NCBI RefSeq assembly: GCF_016746085.1
Contig: NZ_JAERTZ010000013.1
Coordinates: 1 to 64,000, forward strand
Direction: 5' to 3'
DNA: 64,000 nucleotides
Origin: Zobellella iuensis
GTDB taxonomy: Bacteria; Pseudomonadota; Gammaproteobacteria; Enterobacterales; Aeromonadaceae
Under the pieces are notes generated by a model. The model was given only the letters and a program-made list of their open reading frames with translations. It was not told the origin of the DNA and did no database searches. The translations under genes and the position numbers were made by a program. Below, in pieces: positions 1 to 8,154 of the stretch; positions within the stretch are counted from its first letter, which is position 1, and the number at the start of each line of letters is the position of its first letter.

Positions 1-101
1 TTGTGGTCCCACCTGACCCCATGCCGAACTCAGAAGTGAAACGCACCCGCGCCGATGATAGTGTGGCAGCTGCCATGTGAAAGTAGGTCACTGCCAGGCA
101 C
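1..101 (+). rRNA. rrf: 5S ribosomal RNA, 3' part (5' end outside window)
   Basis: The window opens inside a 5S rRNA. The conserved internal stretches GACCCCATGCCGAACTCAG and AGTGAAACGC are visible, and the 3' strand CTGCCAGGCA that closes helix I ends near position 100. Roughly the first 17-19 nt of the gene lie before the window. By implication a full rrn operon sits upstream on the same strand. No tRNA follows the 5S. Confidence 0.95.
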
Positions 102-107
102 CCAATT

Positions 108-139
108 AAAAACCCCGATACCTGTGTATCGGGGTTTTT
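108..139 (+). terminator. Intrinsic terminator of the rRNA operon
   Basis: A stem of AAAAACCCCGATA pairs with TATCGGGGTTTTT around the loop CCTGTG, and the run of T at 135-139 is followed by a second T run at 142-146. It lies a few bases after the 5S end, where an rrn terminator is expected. Confidence 0.9.
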
Positions 140-390
140 GCTTTTTCCGTTTCATGATTCTCTTAGCTTTTTCGTCACCTGCTTCGGCATCAGATCAGGC
201 CCTGCTTTGTGCCAGGCAGCTTGATTCTGCCCTTGCTCTGCCTTATCCCTCGATCTTTATCCTGTCCCATCCGGGACTTGACCGCCGTTCCCTCCGTAAA
301 TATCCATTTCATTAATGTACACAATGTTGGTGTGCTATGTTTTATTGATGTCGCGACATAGGCTGCGATACCGGTGTTCGTTAGCTGTTT

Positions 391-419
391 TTGTGAATGC
401 TATGGTGGTTACATATACT
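391..419 (+). promoter_or_regulatory. Candidate sigma-70 promoter of the purine permease
   Basis: TTGTGA (391-396) and TATACT (414-419) are separated by exactly 17 bp. Transcription would start near 427 and give a leader of about 195 nt before the permease start codon, long enough to hold the riboswitch candidate at 523-600. A second, poorer pair (TTGTGT 426-431, TATAAC 450-455, spacer 18) lies just downstream. The stretch 140-390 shows no gene that I can support. Confidence 0.5.
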
Positions 420-522
420 TAATTTTTGTGTACAAAGTTATCACACAGGTATAACACTTATGTTTTTTTTACGGTATTATCTCTTCAGCTCCTCACTTAG
501 CCCAGGCTTTGCAGTGGAGTAT

Positions 523-600
523 GGAGGGTAGTGCCAACCGTCTTTACAGGATGTTGGCCAATAAAAAAACAGCAGTCTGTTCATGTCTGCACATTGGCAA
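523..600 (+). promoter_or_regulatory. Candidate NMT1 (xanthine-I) riboswitch in the permease leader
   Basis: Seen: GCCAAC (533-538) pairs with GTTGGC (553-558). Then AACAG (568-572) can pair with CTGTT (577-581), and GCAG (572-575) with CTGC (587-590) as an alternative. TGCCAA (532-537) can also pair with TTGGCA (594-599), which would break the first stem close to the ribosome-binding site at 609-614; this is what an expression platform would need. Known: NMT1-motif RNAs bind xanthine and uric acid and sit upstream of purine transport and oxidation genes. The genes downstream here are an NCS2 purine permease and an enzyme whose product is urate. Assignment is from structure, remembered consensus and context, without a covariance-model search. 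Confidence 0.5.
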
Positions 601-621
601 CGATTAACAAAGGGATCTGTT

Positions 622-2046
622 ATGACCCAGGATGTAAAAACAGAACAAAGCAAGAACCACGACCTGCTTTATTCGCTGCACGATAAACCGGGCTTCTGGC
701 CTTCTTCTTTCGCCGCCTTGCAGCATGTGCTGGCCAGTCTGGTAGGCGTCATTACCCCGACCCTTATTGTGGGCGGCGTGCTCGGCTTGGGTGAGCATGT
801 TCCCTACCTCATCAGTATGGCGCTGATGGTGTCCGGTGTGGGTACCTTTATCCAGTGCCGGCGTATCGGCCCCGTCGGTGCCGGCATGTTGTGCCTGCAG
901 GGTACCAGCTTCGCTTTTCTCACCGCCGTGCTGTCGGCTGGTATGATCGTCAAGAGTCGCGGCGGATCACCGGAAGATATTCTGGCGACCATTTTCGGGG
1001 TCAGTTTCTGCGCCGCCTTTATCGAAATTTTCCTGAGCCGCTTTGTCCACAAGCTGCAGAAGGTGATCACTCCTGTGGTGACAGGTACCATCATCATTCT
1101 GATCGGTATTCCCCTGATCAAGGTGGCCATGACCGATATCGGTGGCGGCTTCGGCGCCCAAAACTTCGGTGCCCTGGATAACCTGATGCTGGCCGGCATA
1201 GTACTGGTGACGGTGATATTGCTGAACCGCTCCAAGAATCCCATGGTCCGCCTGGCCGCCGTGGTGATTGGCCTTGTTCTGGGTATGGTTGCCGCCTTCT
1301 TTATGGGACGTCTGGATTTCTCCCACCTGAGCAGCCTGCCGGTCATTTCGGTACCGGTTCCCTTCAAGTTCGGCTTCCAGTTCGATCTGGCCGCCTTTAT
1401 TCCCCTGGCGATCCTGTTCTGTGTCAGTGCTATGGAAACCACCGGTGACCTGACCGCCAACTCCACTATTTCCCGGGAGCCGGTCAAGGGACCCGTCTAC
1501 ATCAACCGTATCCGTGGCGGTGTGCTGGGCGATGGTGTCAACTCCATGATTGCCGCCGTCTTCAACAGCATGCCGTCAACCACCTTCAGCCAGAACAACG
1601 GCGTTATTGCCCTGACCGGGGTGGCCAGCCGCTTCGTGGGTATCTACATCGCCGCCATCCTCTTTATCATGGGTCTCTTCCCCATCATCGGCGGTGTGCT
1701 GCAGCAGATGCCCAAACCGGTGCTGGGCGGGGCCACCCTGATCATGTTCGGCACCGTGGCCGTGGCCGGGATCCGGGTACTCTCCCAGGCCAACCTGGAC
1801 CGTCGCAACATGATGATCATCGCCATCTCGGTCGGTATGGGGATCGGTGTGTCTACTGTGCCGGATGTGCTGCAGGAGCTGCCGAAGACGGTCTCTAATA
1901 TCCTGAGTTCGCCGGTTGCCATGGGCGCCATCACCGCCATCCTGTTGAGTCTGATATTGCCTGAACAGAAAGGAGCCGAAGAAGACTCGATTGCAGAAGC
2001 GGAACAGGCGGATGCGGCCAAAAAAAAGTTAGGTGAGGTCAGCTAA
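622..2046 (+). CDS. NCS2-family purine (xanthine/urate-type) permease
   Basis: A 474-residue inner-membrane nucleobase transporter, probably proton-coupled. The N-terminal part holds the NCS2 motif with Gln-His (LQHVLASLVG). Late in the protein comes the segment NSMPSTTFSQNNGV followed by TGVASR, the pattern of the xanthine/urate branch (XanP, XanQ, UacT) rather than of the uracil carrier UraA. The start at 622 is preferred over an in-frame ATG at 583, because AAAGGGA lies 8 bp upstream of 622 and the extra 13 residues would overlap the leader structure. The next gene makes urate from 8-oxoguanine, so the substrate is likely xanthine, urate or 8-oxoguanine; which one cannot be read from sequence. 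Confidence 0.88.
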   Translation: MTQDVKTEQSKNHDLLYSLHDKPGFWPSSFAALQHVLASLVGVITPTLIVGGVLGLGEHVPYLISMALMVSGVGTFIQCRRIGPVGAGMLCLQGTSFAFLTAVLSAGMIVKSRGGSPEDILATIFGVSFCAAFIEIFLSRFVHKLQKVITPVVTGTIIILIGIPLIKVAMTDIGGGFGAQNFGALDNLMLAGIVLVTVILLNRSKNPMVRLAAVVIGLVLGMVAAFFMGRLDFSHLSSLPVISVPVPFKFGFQFDLAAFIPLAILFCVSAMETTGDLTANSTISREPVKGPVYINRIRGGVLGDGVNSMIAAVFNSMPSTTFSQNNGVIALTGVASRFVGIYIAAILFIMGLFPIIGGVLQQMPKPVLGGATLIMFGTVAVAGIRVLSQANLDRRNMMIIAISVGMGIGVSTVPDVLQELPKTVSNILSSPVAMGAITAILLSLILPEQKGAEEDSIAEAEQADAAKKKLGEVS

Positions 2047-2082
2047 GTCTCACTGTCGTATTGTCGCCTGAACGGGCGCAAT

Positions 2083-2117
2083 CCCCTGGCGTACCTTCCC
2101 GGATTGTACGTCAGGGG
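2083..2117 (+). repeat. Long intercistronic hairpin between permease and deaminase genes
   Basis: CCCCTGGCGTAC (2083-2094) pairs with GTACGTCAGGGG (2106-2117) over 12 positions with one G-U pair, around an 11-nt loop, and is followed by TTTCT. It could be a partial terminator or a processing or stability hairpin that sets the permease-to-deaminase ratio. The T tract is too short to call a strong terminator. Confidence 0.55.
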
Positions 2118-2170
2118 TTTCTACATCCGGGGGATGCCAACTTTCATTTGCTAACGGAGTCGAAAGTCTG

Positions 2171-3514
2171 ATGCAAAACCCCAAAACACTCTGGATAAAA
2201 CAACCCCTCGCCACCCTCGATCCTGCCTGTGCCGGCGGCCTGGTGGTGGAAGGAAGCAACATTGTCGAACTGCTGGCCCCGGGCCAGCTACCCTCGAGGC
2301 CGGTGGATGAGGTTTTTGATGCGGGCCGGCATGTGCTGCTGCCCGGTTTGATCAATGCCCACCATCACTTCTACCAGACCCTGACCCGAGCCCATCCGGT
2401 GGCGCTCAACAAGGAGCTGTTCTCCTGGTTGACCTCCTTGTACCCGGTCTGGGCCCGGTTGCAGCCGGAGATGGTGGAAGTCTCCACCCAGATAGCCCTG
2501 GCCGAGCTGCTGCTGTCGGGCTGCACCACCGCCAGCGATCATCATTATCTTTTCCCCCAAGGGTTGGAAGAGGCCATCGATCTGCAGCTGGAGCAAGCCC
2601 GGCGGCTGGGCGTTCGGGTGCAGCTGACCCGGGGCTCGATGAGCCTGGGCAAGGATCAGGGCGGCCTGCCGCCCCAGTCGACGGTGCAGTCGGCAGAGAC
2701 CATTCTGGCCGACAGCGAGCGCCTGATCCGGCGTTATCACGATCCGGCCGACGGCGCCATGAGCCGGGTGGCCCTGGCGCCCTGTTCGCCGTTTTCGGTC
2801 AGCACCGAGCTGATGAAAGCCTCCGCCGTGCTGGCGGAGCAGCATGATGTACAGCTGCATACCCACCTGGCGGAAACCCACGACGAGACCGAATTCTGCC
2901 TGAAGATGTTCGGGATGCGGCCGGTGGACTACCTGGAGTCGGTGGGCTGGCTCAGCGGCCGGGTGTGGCTGGCTCACGGTATTCACTTCAATGAGGAGGA
3001 GATCCTCCGCCTGGGTCGGGCGGGCGTGGGCATCGCCCATTGCCCTTCCTCCAATATGCTGCTGGCTTCGGGTATCTGTCCTACTCTGGAGTTGGAGGCG
3101 GCCGGTTGTCCCGTCGGCATTGGCGTTGACGGCTCCGCTTCCAACGACGGCTCCAATATGATCATGGAAGTACGCCAGGCGCTGTTGCTGCAGCGGCTGC
3201 GTTATGGTGCCAAGCGCATCACCCATCAGAAGGTGCTGGACTGGGCGACCCGCGGTTCGGCGGCCTGCCTGGGACGGCATGACATCGGTGAGATCGCCGT
3301 CGGCAAGCAGGCGGATCTGGCCCTGTTCACCCTGGATGACATCCAGTTCGCCGGTGCCGGCGATCCCCTGGCGGCCCTGGTGCTTTGCGGTGCTCGGCGG
3401 GCGGACAGGGTCATGGTGGCGGGCCGCTGGCGGGTGAGCGATGGCGTCGTATGTGGCCTCGATATCGAGGCGCTCAAGGCGCGACAACGGGAACTCTCGG
3501 CGCAGCTGCGTTGA
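2171..3514 (+). CDS. 8-oxoguanine deaminase (amidohydrolase, ATZ/TRZ family)
   Basis: A cytosolic metal-dependent amidohydrolase of 447 residues that most likely converts 8-oxoguanine to uric acid and ammonia. Metal ligands are visible in family order: H64 and H66 in INAHHHFYQ, H230 in HTHLAET (with E235 behind it), H269 in AHGIHF, and D320 in GVDGSASND. The SxSND motif after the Asp and the overall length match the 8-oxoguanine deaminases typified by P. aeruginosa PA0142. It lies 124 bp after the purine permease on the same strand, probably in one transcription unit, which fits salvage or disposal of oxidised purine. Related hydroxyatrazine hydrolases are the main alternative. Confidence 0.82.
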   Translation: MQNPKTLWIKQPLATLDPACAGGLVVEGSNIVELLAPGQLPSRPVDEVFDAGRHVLLPGLINAHHHFYQTLTRAHPVALNKELFSWLTSLYPVWARLQPEMVEVSTQIALAELLLSGCTTASDHHYLFPQGLEEAIDLQLEQARRLGVRVQLTRGSMSLGKDQGGLPPQSTVQSAETILADSERLIRRYHDPADGAMSRVALAPCSPFSVSTELMKASAVLAEQHDVQLHTHLAETHDETEFCLKMFGMRPVDYLESVGWLSGRVWLAHGIHFNEEEILRLGRAGVGIAHCPSSNMLLASGICPTLELEAAGCPVGIGVDGSASNDGSNMIMEVRQALLLQRLRYGAKRITHQKVLDWATRGSAACLGRHDIGEIAVGKQADLALFTLDDIQFAGAGDPLAALVLCGARRADRVMVAGRWRVSDGVVCGLDIEALKARQRELSAQLR

Positions 3515-3614
3515 ACACGAGGGGCGCCACCGGTGCCCCTTTCTTGTGATCCGACCTGAAATTCTCTTCCTTATCTGGTATAAACGGCCCCATTTAATGG
3601 AGGGCGATATCACC

Positions 3615-4319
3615 ATGCAATGGGATCTCAAAGGCTGGGCAGCGCTGCATGCCCTGGCGTTGTTGTTGTTTTTTTCCTGGTTTCTCGGCTACTGGCAGGG
3701 GCTGGATGAAGGGCTGTTCTGGTTGTTCAACGGCTGGTTGGTGACGGTGCCCGGCTGGGCGGAGTTCGTGGCTTTCGTCAACCAGCGCTGGATTGACGGC
3801 GCCGTGGCCCTGTTGATGGCCCTGTTCGTGTTCCACCATGCCTGGAGGGTATCCGGACGGGAGCGGGCCAGGATCTGCTGTCTGCTGCTGATCATGGCCG
3901 GCTGTTTTTCCATCCAGGCGGCGGTGGGCAAGGCCCTGCCTATAGAGCGGCCCAGCCCGACCCTGGTGTACGAGCAGGCGGAGCGGGTCAGCCAACTGGT
4001 GCCCCATATCAAGGCCAAGGACGCCTCCGGTGACTCCTTCCCCAGCGATCACGGTATCGGCTTCGCCACCTTCCTGCTGTTCGCCGTCTACCAGTTCCCG
4101 CGCCGCTACCTTTATGTGGTGGTGCCCCTGGTGCTGGCCCTGGCCATGCCCAGGGTCATGTCGGGCGCCCACTGGCTGACCGACTTCCTCTGCGGCTCGG
4201 TGCCCCTGGCCCTGATCACCGGCGCCTGGCTGTTTCATACCCCCCTGGCCAACAGGGTGATCAATCTGGCCACCGGCCTGGTCGAGGGGCTGCTGCGGCG
4301 CCTGCGCCTGATTGGCTAG
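3615..4319 (+). CDS. lpxT: Lipid A 1-diphosphate synthase LpxT (PAP2 family)
   Basis: An inner-membrane PAP2-family enzyme of 234 residues. In E. coli LpxT moves a phosphate from undecaprenyl pyrophosphate to the lipid A 1-position. Several membrane segments are seen. The catalytic motifs are K106...R112-P113, then KDASGDSFPSDHG with H146, then R180-x5-H186-x3-D190 in PRVMSGAHWLTD. The wording around these motifs, and the TPLANRVI segment near the end, follow E. coli LpxT closely, which makes LpxT more likely than a generic phosphatase. The start at 3615 has GGAGGGCGAT upstream; an ATG at 3597 is possible but would use the ribosome-binding site as coding sequence. It converges on the next gene with only 3 bp between stop codons. 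Confidence 0.82.
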   Translation: MQWDLKGWAALHALALLLFFSWFLGYWQGLDEGLFWLFNGWLVTVPGWAEFVAFVNQRWIDGAVALLMALFVFHHAWRVSGRERARICCLLLIMAGCFSIQAAVGKALPIERPSPTLVYEQAERVSQLVPHIKAKDASGDSFPSDHGIGFATFLLFAVYQFPRRYLYVVVPLVLALAMPRVMSGAHWLTDFLCGSVPLALITGAWLFHTPLANRVINLATGLVEGLLRRLRLIG

Positions 4320-4322
4320 AAC

Positions 4323-5501
4323 TCAGCTGGTCAGAGTGACCCGCTCGCTGCAGGGCAGGATATCGTAGTCGATCATCACCTCCTGGCCCTGCAGGTGGCG
4401 GCGCAGCATGTCCAGGGCCACGAATGCCAGCAGGCGACGGCGGGACAGGGGATCGCGGAAGTGCAGCTTCAGGGTCTGCGCCTGGCAGTCCCGCTCGCTA
4501 AGCAGGGCCACCGGCACCCCGCCGGGACCTTCTGCGCCCACGGCCAGCGCCAAGGGGCGGGCGCTGCGCTGCAGCCAGAGACCCAGATCCTCGGCGCTGT
4601 CCGGCAGGCCGCTCAGGTAATGGCCCTCGAACTCGGTAGTGATGGTGCTGATGGTATCCGTCAGTCGGCCGCCGCTGGCCTCCTCGAACAGGGTCAGCGG
4701 CTGCTGGTGCAGCAGGGGACCCAGGCTGGCGGTGAAGTTCAATTCATCCCGGGCTACCAGATGAGCGCCCACTTCCTCCAGTAGCTGGGCCTCTGCCGCA
4801 GCGATGGCGGCCGAGTCATCCCGCTCGATAATCAGCTTGAGCTCTATGGTCGGCAGGCTGGCCCGGTAGCCCAGGGTGATGCCGGACGGCCAGGGCTTGT
4901 GGTCGAGCCGGTCGCTCAAGCCCGACTCCGACAGCCCGAACAGGAAGAAGCGGCGCACCTGGCTGCTGCCTTTCTGGCCAAAACGGTGGCGCAGCCGCGG
5001 CAGTATTTCATCCTCTACCATTTTCTTCAGCTCGGAAGGAACGCCCGGGGTAAAGATAAAGGTGGCCCTGTTGAGCTTGACGGCGAAGCCGCAGGCGGTG
5101 CCGACCGGATTGTCCACCAGCTCGGCCCCCTGGGGCAGCATGGCCTGCTTGATATTGCTCTGGGGCATGGTTCTGTTGCGGCTGGCGTACTTCTGCGCCA
5201 TCACCGCCAGCCAGTGTTCGTTCAGCTCCAGGGGGACGCCGGCGGCGGCGGCCATGGCCTCGGCGCTGATGTCGTCCGAGGTCGGCCCCAGACCGCCGTT
5301 GACGATCACCAGGTCCGCATGATGGCTGCGCTGTTCAAACAACTCGACCAGATCCGCCTTGTCGTCGCCGAGGGTGAAACGGCGGCGTACCTGCCAGCCC
5401 TGCTCCAGCAGGCGCTGGGACAGCCAGGCCGCATTGGTATCCACAATCAGTCCGGTCAGCACTTCATCACCGGTACTTACCAGCTCAATCACAGGTTCCA
5501 T
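4323..5501 (-). CDS. yfaY: CinA-like / MoCF-domain protein, YfaY type
   Basis: A 392-residue protein with an N-terminal molybdopterin-binding-like (CinA_N, COG1058) domain. The motifs STGDEVLTG, VDTNAAW, VNGGLGPTSDD, NPVGTACGFAV and FTPGVPSELKKM follow one another as in E. coli YfaY, which has about the same length. The C-terminal half lacks the recognisable pyridine-nucleotide amidohydrolase (PncC) sequence of true CinA, so deamidase activity should not be assumed. The start is supported by GAGGAAG in front of the ATG. E. coli yfaY has no firmly assigned reaction. Confidence 0.8.
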   Translation of the reverse strand: MEPVIELVSTGDEVLTGLIVDTNAAWLSQRLLEQGWQVRRRFTLGDDKADLVELFEQRSHHADLVIVNGGLGPTSDDISAEAMAAAAGVPLELNEHWLAVMAQKYASRNRTMPQSNIKQAMLPQGAELVDNPVGTACGFAVKLNRATFIFTPGVPSELKKMVEDEILPRLRHRFGQKGSSQVRRFFLFGLSESGLSDRLDHKPWPSGITLGYRASLPTIELKLIIERDDSAAIAAAEAQLLEEVGAHLVARDELNFTASLGPLLHQQPLTLFEEASGGRLTDTISTITTEFEGHYLSGLPDSAEDLGLWLQRSARPLALAVGAEGPGGVPVALLSERDCQAQTLKLHFRDPLSRRRLLAFVALDMLRRHLQGQEVMIDYDILPCSERVTLTS

Positions 5502-5548
5502 ATCGTTCTTCCTCGAGATGTATTACCGGGATTCTAACGTAACTTCCG

Positions 5549-5571
5549 CCCCCGGCCCACGCCGGGGATGA
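5549..5571. repeat. Small GC-rich palindrome (CCCCGGC-CCAC-GCCGGGG)
   Basis: CCCCGGC (5550-5556) and GCCGGGG (5561-5567) form a 7-bp stem with a CCAC loop, followed by ATGAC. It lies between the divergent yfaY and metA starts. The GGATGAC edge is the complement of the GTCATCC core repeated at 13472-13625, so it may belong to the same dispersed repeat family. Confidence 0.5.
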
Positions 5572-5592
5572 CAAGCACCGCCGCTTTGTTGT

Positions 5593-5616
5593 AGATTTCT
5601 AGATGTCTAGACTTTC
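5593..5616. promoter_or_regulatory. Three tandem MetJ boxes upstream of metA
   Basis: AGATTTCT, AGATGTCT and AGACTTTC follow one another without gaps. The MetJ consensus is AGACGTCT in tandem 8-bp units, and the middle copy matches at 7 of 8 positions. The array ends 28 bp before the metA start, where MetJ with S-adenosylmethionine would block transcription. Confidence 0.85.
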
Positions 5617-5644
5617 TTACTGATACTGCTCATGGAGTAAGCAC

Positions 5645-6598
5645 ATGCCCATCAGAATTCCGGATCGCCTGCCTGCGGCCGATGTCCTGTCTCAGGAAAA
5701 TATCTTTGTGATGACGGAAACCCGGGCGGTCAACCAGGATATCCGCCCGATGCGGGTGCTGCTGCTCAACCTGATGCCGAAGAAAATTGAAACCGAAAAC
5801 CAGCTGCTGCGGATGCTGTCCAACTCGCCGCTGCAGATAGGGGTGGACCTGCTGCGTATCGACGACAGGCCCTCCAAGAATACTCCGCAGTCTCATCTGG
5901 AGCATTTTTACTACGATTTCGAGCAGGTGAAGGACGAGTTTTACGACGGCCTCATCATTACCGGGGCCCCCCTGGGCCTGACCGATTTTTGCGATGTGGT
6001 CTATTGGGACAAGATAGAGCAGGTGGTCGAGTGGGCCAAGAGCCACGTCACCTCCACCCTGTTCCTGTGCTGGGCGGCCCAGGCCGGGCTGAAAATCCTG
6101 TACGGGCTGGATAAACAGACCCGTCTGGAAAAGTTGTCCGGCGTCTATGAGCACCAGAACCTGGCCCAGTTCGAGCCCCTGGTGAGGGGATTCGATGACG
6201 TCTTTCTGGCGCCCCATTCCCGTTATGCCGATTTCCCTCTGGAGCTGGTTCGGCAACACACGGATTTGAAGATCCTGGCCGGCTCGGAGCAGGTCGGGGT
6301 CTATCTGGCGGTCAGCCCGGATCGACGGCAAGTATTCGTGACCGGCCACCCGGAATACGACGCGGATACCCTGCACCAGGAATACATGCGGGATCTGGCC
6401 GCCGGGATGGAGCCGCGGATGCCGGAAAACTATTATCCCGGCAATAACCCGGATCAGGCCCCTCGGGCAAGCTGGCGTAGCCACGGCCACCTGCTGTTCT
6501 CGAACTGGCTGAACTATCACGTCTATCAGCTGACCCCCTACGACCTGCGTACCCTCAGCGCGGCCGGCGATACCCTGACCAGGGACTGGGAAGAATAA
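5645..6598 (+). CDS. metA: Homoserine O-succinyltransferase
   Basis: Acylates homoserine in the first committed step of methionine synthesis in the cytosol. The 317-residue protein shows catalytic C142 (LCWAAQAG) and the H235/E237 pair in TGHPEYD. Residue 111, in GAPLGLTD, is glycine; this position is reported to be Gly in succinyl-CoA users and Glu in acetyl-CoA users, so succinyl-CoA is predicted. GGAG lies 7 bp before the ATG. Three MetJ boxes precede the gene, which implies repression by MetJ when S-adenosylmethionine is plentiful. A hairpin terminator overlaps the stop codon. Confidence 0.95.
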   Translation: MPIRIPDRLPAADVLSQENIFVMTETRAVNQDIRPMRVLLLNLMPKKIETENQLLRMLSNSPLQIGVDLLRIDDRPSKNTPQSHLEHFYYDFEQVKDEFYDGLIITGAPLGLTDFCDVVYWDKIEQVVEWAKSHVTSTLFLCWAAQAGLKILYGLDKQTRLEKLSGVYEHQNLAQFEPLVRGFDDVFLAPHSRYADFPLELVRQHTDLKILAGSEQVGVYLAVSPDRRQVFVTGHPEYDADTLHQEYMRDLAAGMEPRMPENYYPGNNPDQAPRASWRSHGHLLFSNWLNYHVYQLTPYDLRTLSAAGDTLTRDWEE

Positions 6599-6619
6599 GG
6601 GGCTGTGGCCCCTTGCTTT
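6597..6619 (+). terminator. Hairpin terminator after metA
   Basis: AAGGGGC (6597-6603) pairs with GCCCCTT (6608-6614) around a TGTG loop, followed by GCTTTC. The left arm begins in the metA stop codon. The structure fills the 21-bp gap to the convergent antiporter gene, so it probably serves both strands. Confidence 0.7.
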
Positions 6620-7909
6620 CTACTCTATGGGGAAACCCGCCTTCTCCGCTTCGTTGGCCCTTTTGATCAGCGAGGTGATGGTCATGCCCTGCACCAGTAT
6701 GGAGAAAATCACGCTGGCGTAGGTCATCATCAGGATCAGATCCCGCAACTCCACCTGGCCGCTGCTGCCCAGCTTGACCCCGGCGGGAATGGACAAGGCC
6801 ATGGCCAGCGACAGGCCGCCGCGCAGCCCACCCCAGGTGAGGATGCGTACCGAATACTTGTTATAGGATCTGAAACAACGGAACACCATGTAGGGGGCCG
6901 ATACGCTGATAAAGCGTCCGGCAATGACCAGCGGGATGCTGAGCAGCATCAGCAGCCAGGCTTGCCAGTGGAAGCCGACCAGCAGCATGGCCAGGCCGAT
7001 CAGCAGGAATACCAGGGCGTTGAGGAATTCATCCAGCAGGTGCCAGAAGTGATCGAGGAAGTGTTTGCTCTGCTCGGAAAAACCGGTGTGGCGGGTCCAG
7101 TTACCGATCATGATGCCGGCCACCACCATGGCCAGGGCACCGGATACCCCCAGCACATTGGCCATGGCAAAACCGGCGGTGGGAATACAGAGGGTCATCA
7201 GCAGCTCCATGGAGCCGTCGTCGGTGGCGCTGATCATCACATGGGACATCAGCCCCAGCAGGGCGCCGAAGATGATGCCGCCGATGGCCTCGTGGGCAAA
7301 CAGGGTCATGACCGAACCGAAGGTGGTCTCATTGCCGCTGAAGGCCACCGCGAAGATGGTCAGGAAGACCACCAGGCCGATACCATCGTTGAACAGGGTT
7401 TCACCTTCCACCTGAATGGCGATCTGCTCCGGGGCGCCCAGCTTCTTGACGATGGCCAGTACCGCGATGGGATCGGTGGGAGAAATCAGGGCGCCAAACA
7501 GCAGGCAGTACACGAAAGGCAGGGGGATGGCGACCACATAGGACAGCAGCCACAGGCCGGAGCCGATGATCACGGTGGACAACGCCGTTCCTAGGGTGGC
7601 CAGGATGGTGATTTCCCACTTCTGTTTTTTCAGCGCGGGCAAGTTGATCCCCAGGCCGCCGGCAAACAGCAGAAAACCCAATATGCCCTGCAGCAGGAAC
7701 TCGCCGAAATCCACGGTTTTGATCACTTCCACCGCGTGTTGCTGCAATTCCGGCCAGGTGGTCTTGCCCAGGATCAGCATCAAGATGGAGATGGCCAGGG
7801 CCCCGGAGGTAATGGCGATGGTGGTCTGGATTTTCATGATGTATTGGTTGACGAAGGCAATGGTGATCGCCATGGCCGCCAAAAAACACAGAGTGTAATA
7901 GACGCTCAT
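6620..7909 (-). CDS. Cation:proton antiporter, CPA1 (NhaP/NHE-like) family
   Basis: An inner-membrane antiporter of 429 residues, about 12 predicted membrane helices, probably exchanging Na+ or K+ for H+. The CPA1 core motif with the paired acidic and proline residues is visible as ALISPTDPIAVLAI, followed by EGETLFNDGIGLV, and a second family motif TWGGLRGGLSLAMALS lies near the C-terminus. There is no long cytosolic regulatory tail. It is divergent from metH and convergent with metA, so it is probably its own transcription unit. Ion preference cannot be read from the sequence. Confidence 0.85.
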   Translation of the reverse strand: MSVYYTLCFLAAMAITIAFVNQYIMKIQTTIAITSGALAISILMLILGKTTWPELQQHAVEVIKTVDFGEFLLQGILGFLLFAGGLGINLPALKKQKWEITILATLGTALSTVIIGSGLWLLSYVVAIPLPFVYCLLFGALISPTDPIAVLAIVKKLGAPEQIAIQVEGETLFNDGIGLVVFLTIFAVAFSGNETTFGSVMTLFAHEAIGGIIFGALLGLMSHVMISATDDGSMELLMTLCIPTAGFAMANVLGVSGALAMVVAGIMIGNWTRHTGFSEQSKHFLDHFWHLLDEFLNALVFLLIGLAMLLVGFHWQAWLLMLLSIPLVIAGRFISVSAPYMVFRCFRSYNKYSVRILTWGGLRGGLSLAMALSIPAGVKLGSSGQVELRDLILMMTYASVIFSILVQGMTITSLIKRANEAEKAGFPIE

Positions 7910-8075
7910 AAAGGCACTTCCGACAGTTATTGTATTTTTGCAAGCTGGAGTAGGTTGGCCGGTCTTCGCCGGTTGGGCATAGTTTGCCTAACCGCGGCCA
8001 TTTTCCCTAGTGAAAACTGTGGTTGAATAACCTCTTTTCAGGAAGTTTTGACGGGTCCTTACCGATCGGCCTTGT

Positions 8076-8091
8076 AGATGGCTGGATTTCT
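8076..8091. promoter_or_regulatory. Possible pair of MetJ boxes upstream of metH
   Basis: AGATGGCT and GGATTTCT are adjacent 8-mers that match AGACGTCT at 6 and 5 positions. They lie 64 bp before the metH start. The match is weaker than at metA, but the spacing and position are right for MetJ control. Confidence 0.4.
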
Positions 8092-8154
8092 AATGAGCCG
8101 TTTTGTGGTAGCATGGATGCCGCTTGCAGGAATCAGTCGTAACAGGAGTCAATA

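Noticed and set aside
55..315. Open reading frame of 86 codons across the 5S end and terminator
   Set aside because: It starts inside the 5S rRNA and runs through its terminator; no ribosome-binding site or recognisable protein.
8024..8040. MetR binding site upstream of metH
   Set aside because: The half-sites are separated by 9 bp, not the 5 bp of the MetR consensus; kept only as a comment.
7944..8154. Cobalamin riboswitch upstream of metH
   Set aside because: No B12-box-like conserved core is visible and the gap is barely long enough; MetJ-type control is the better reading.
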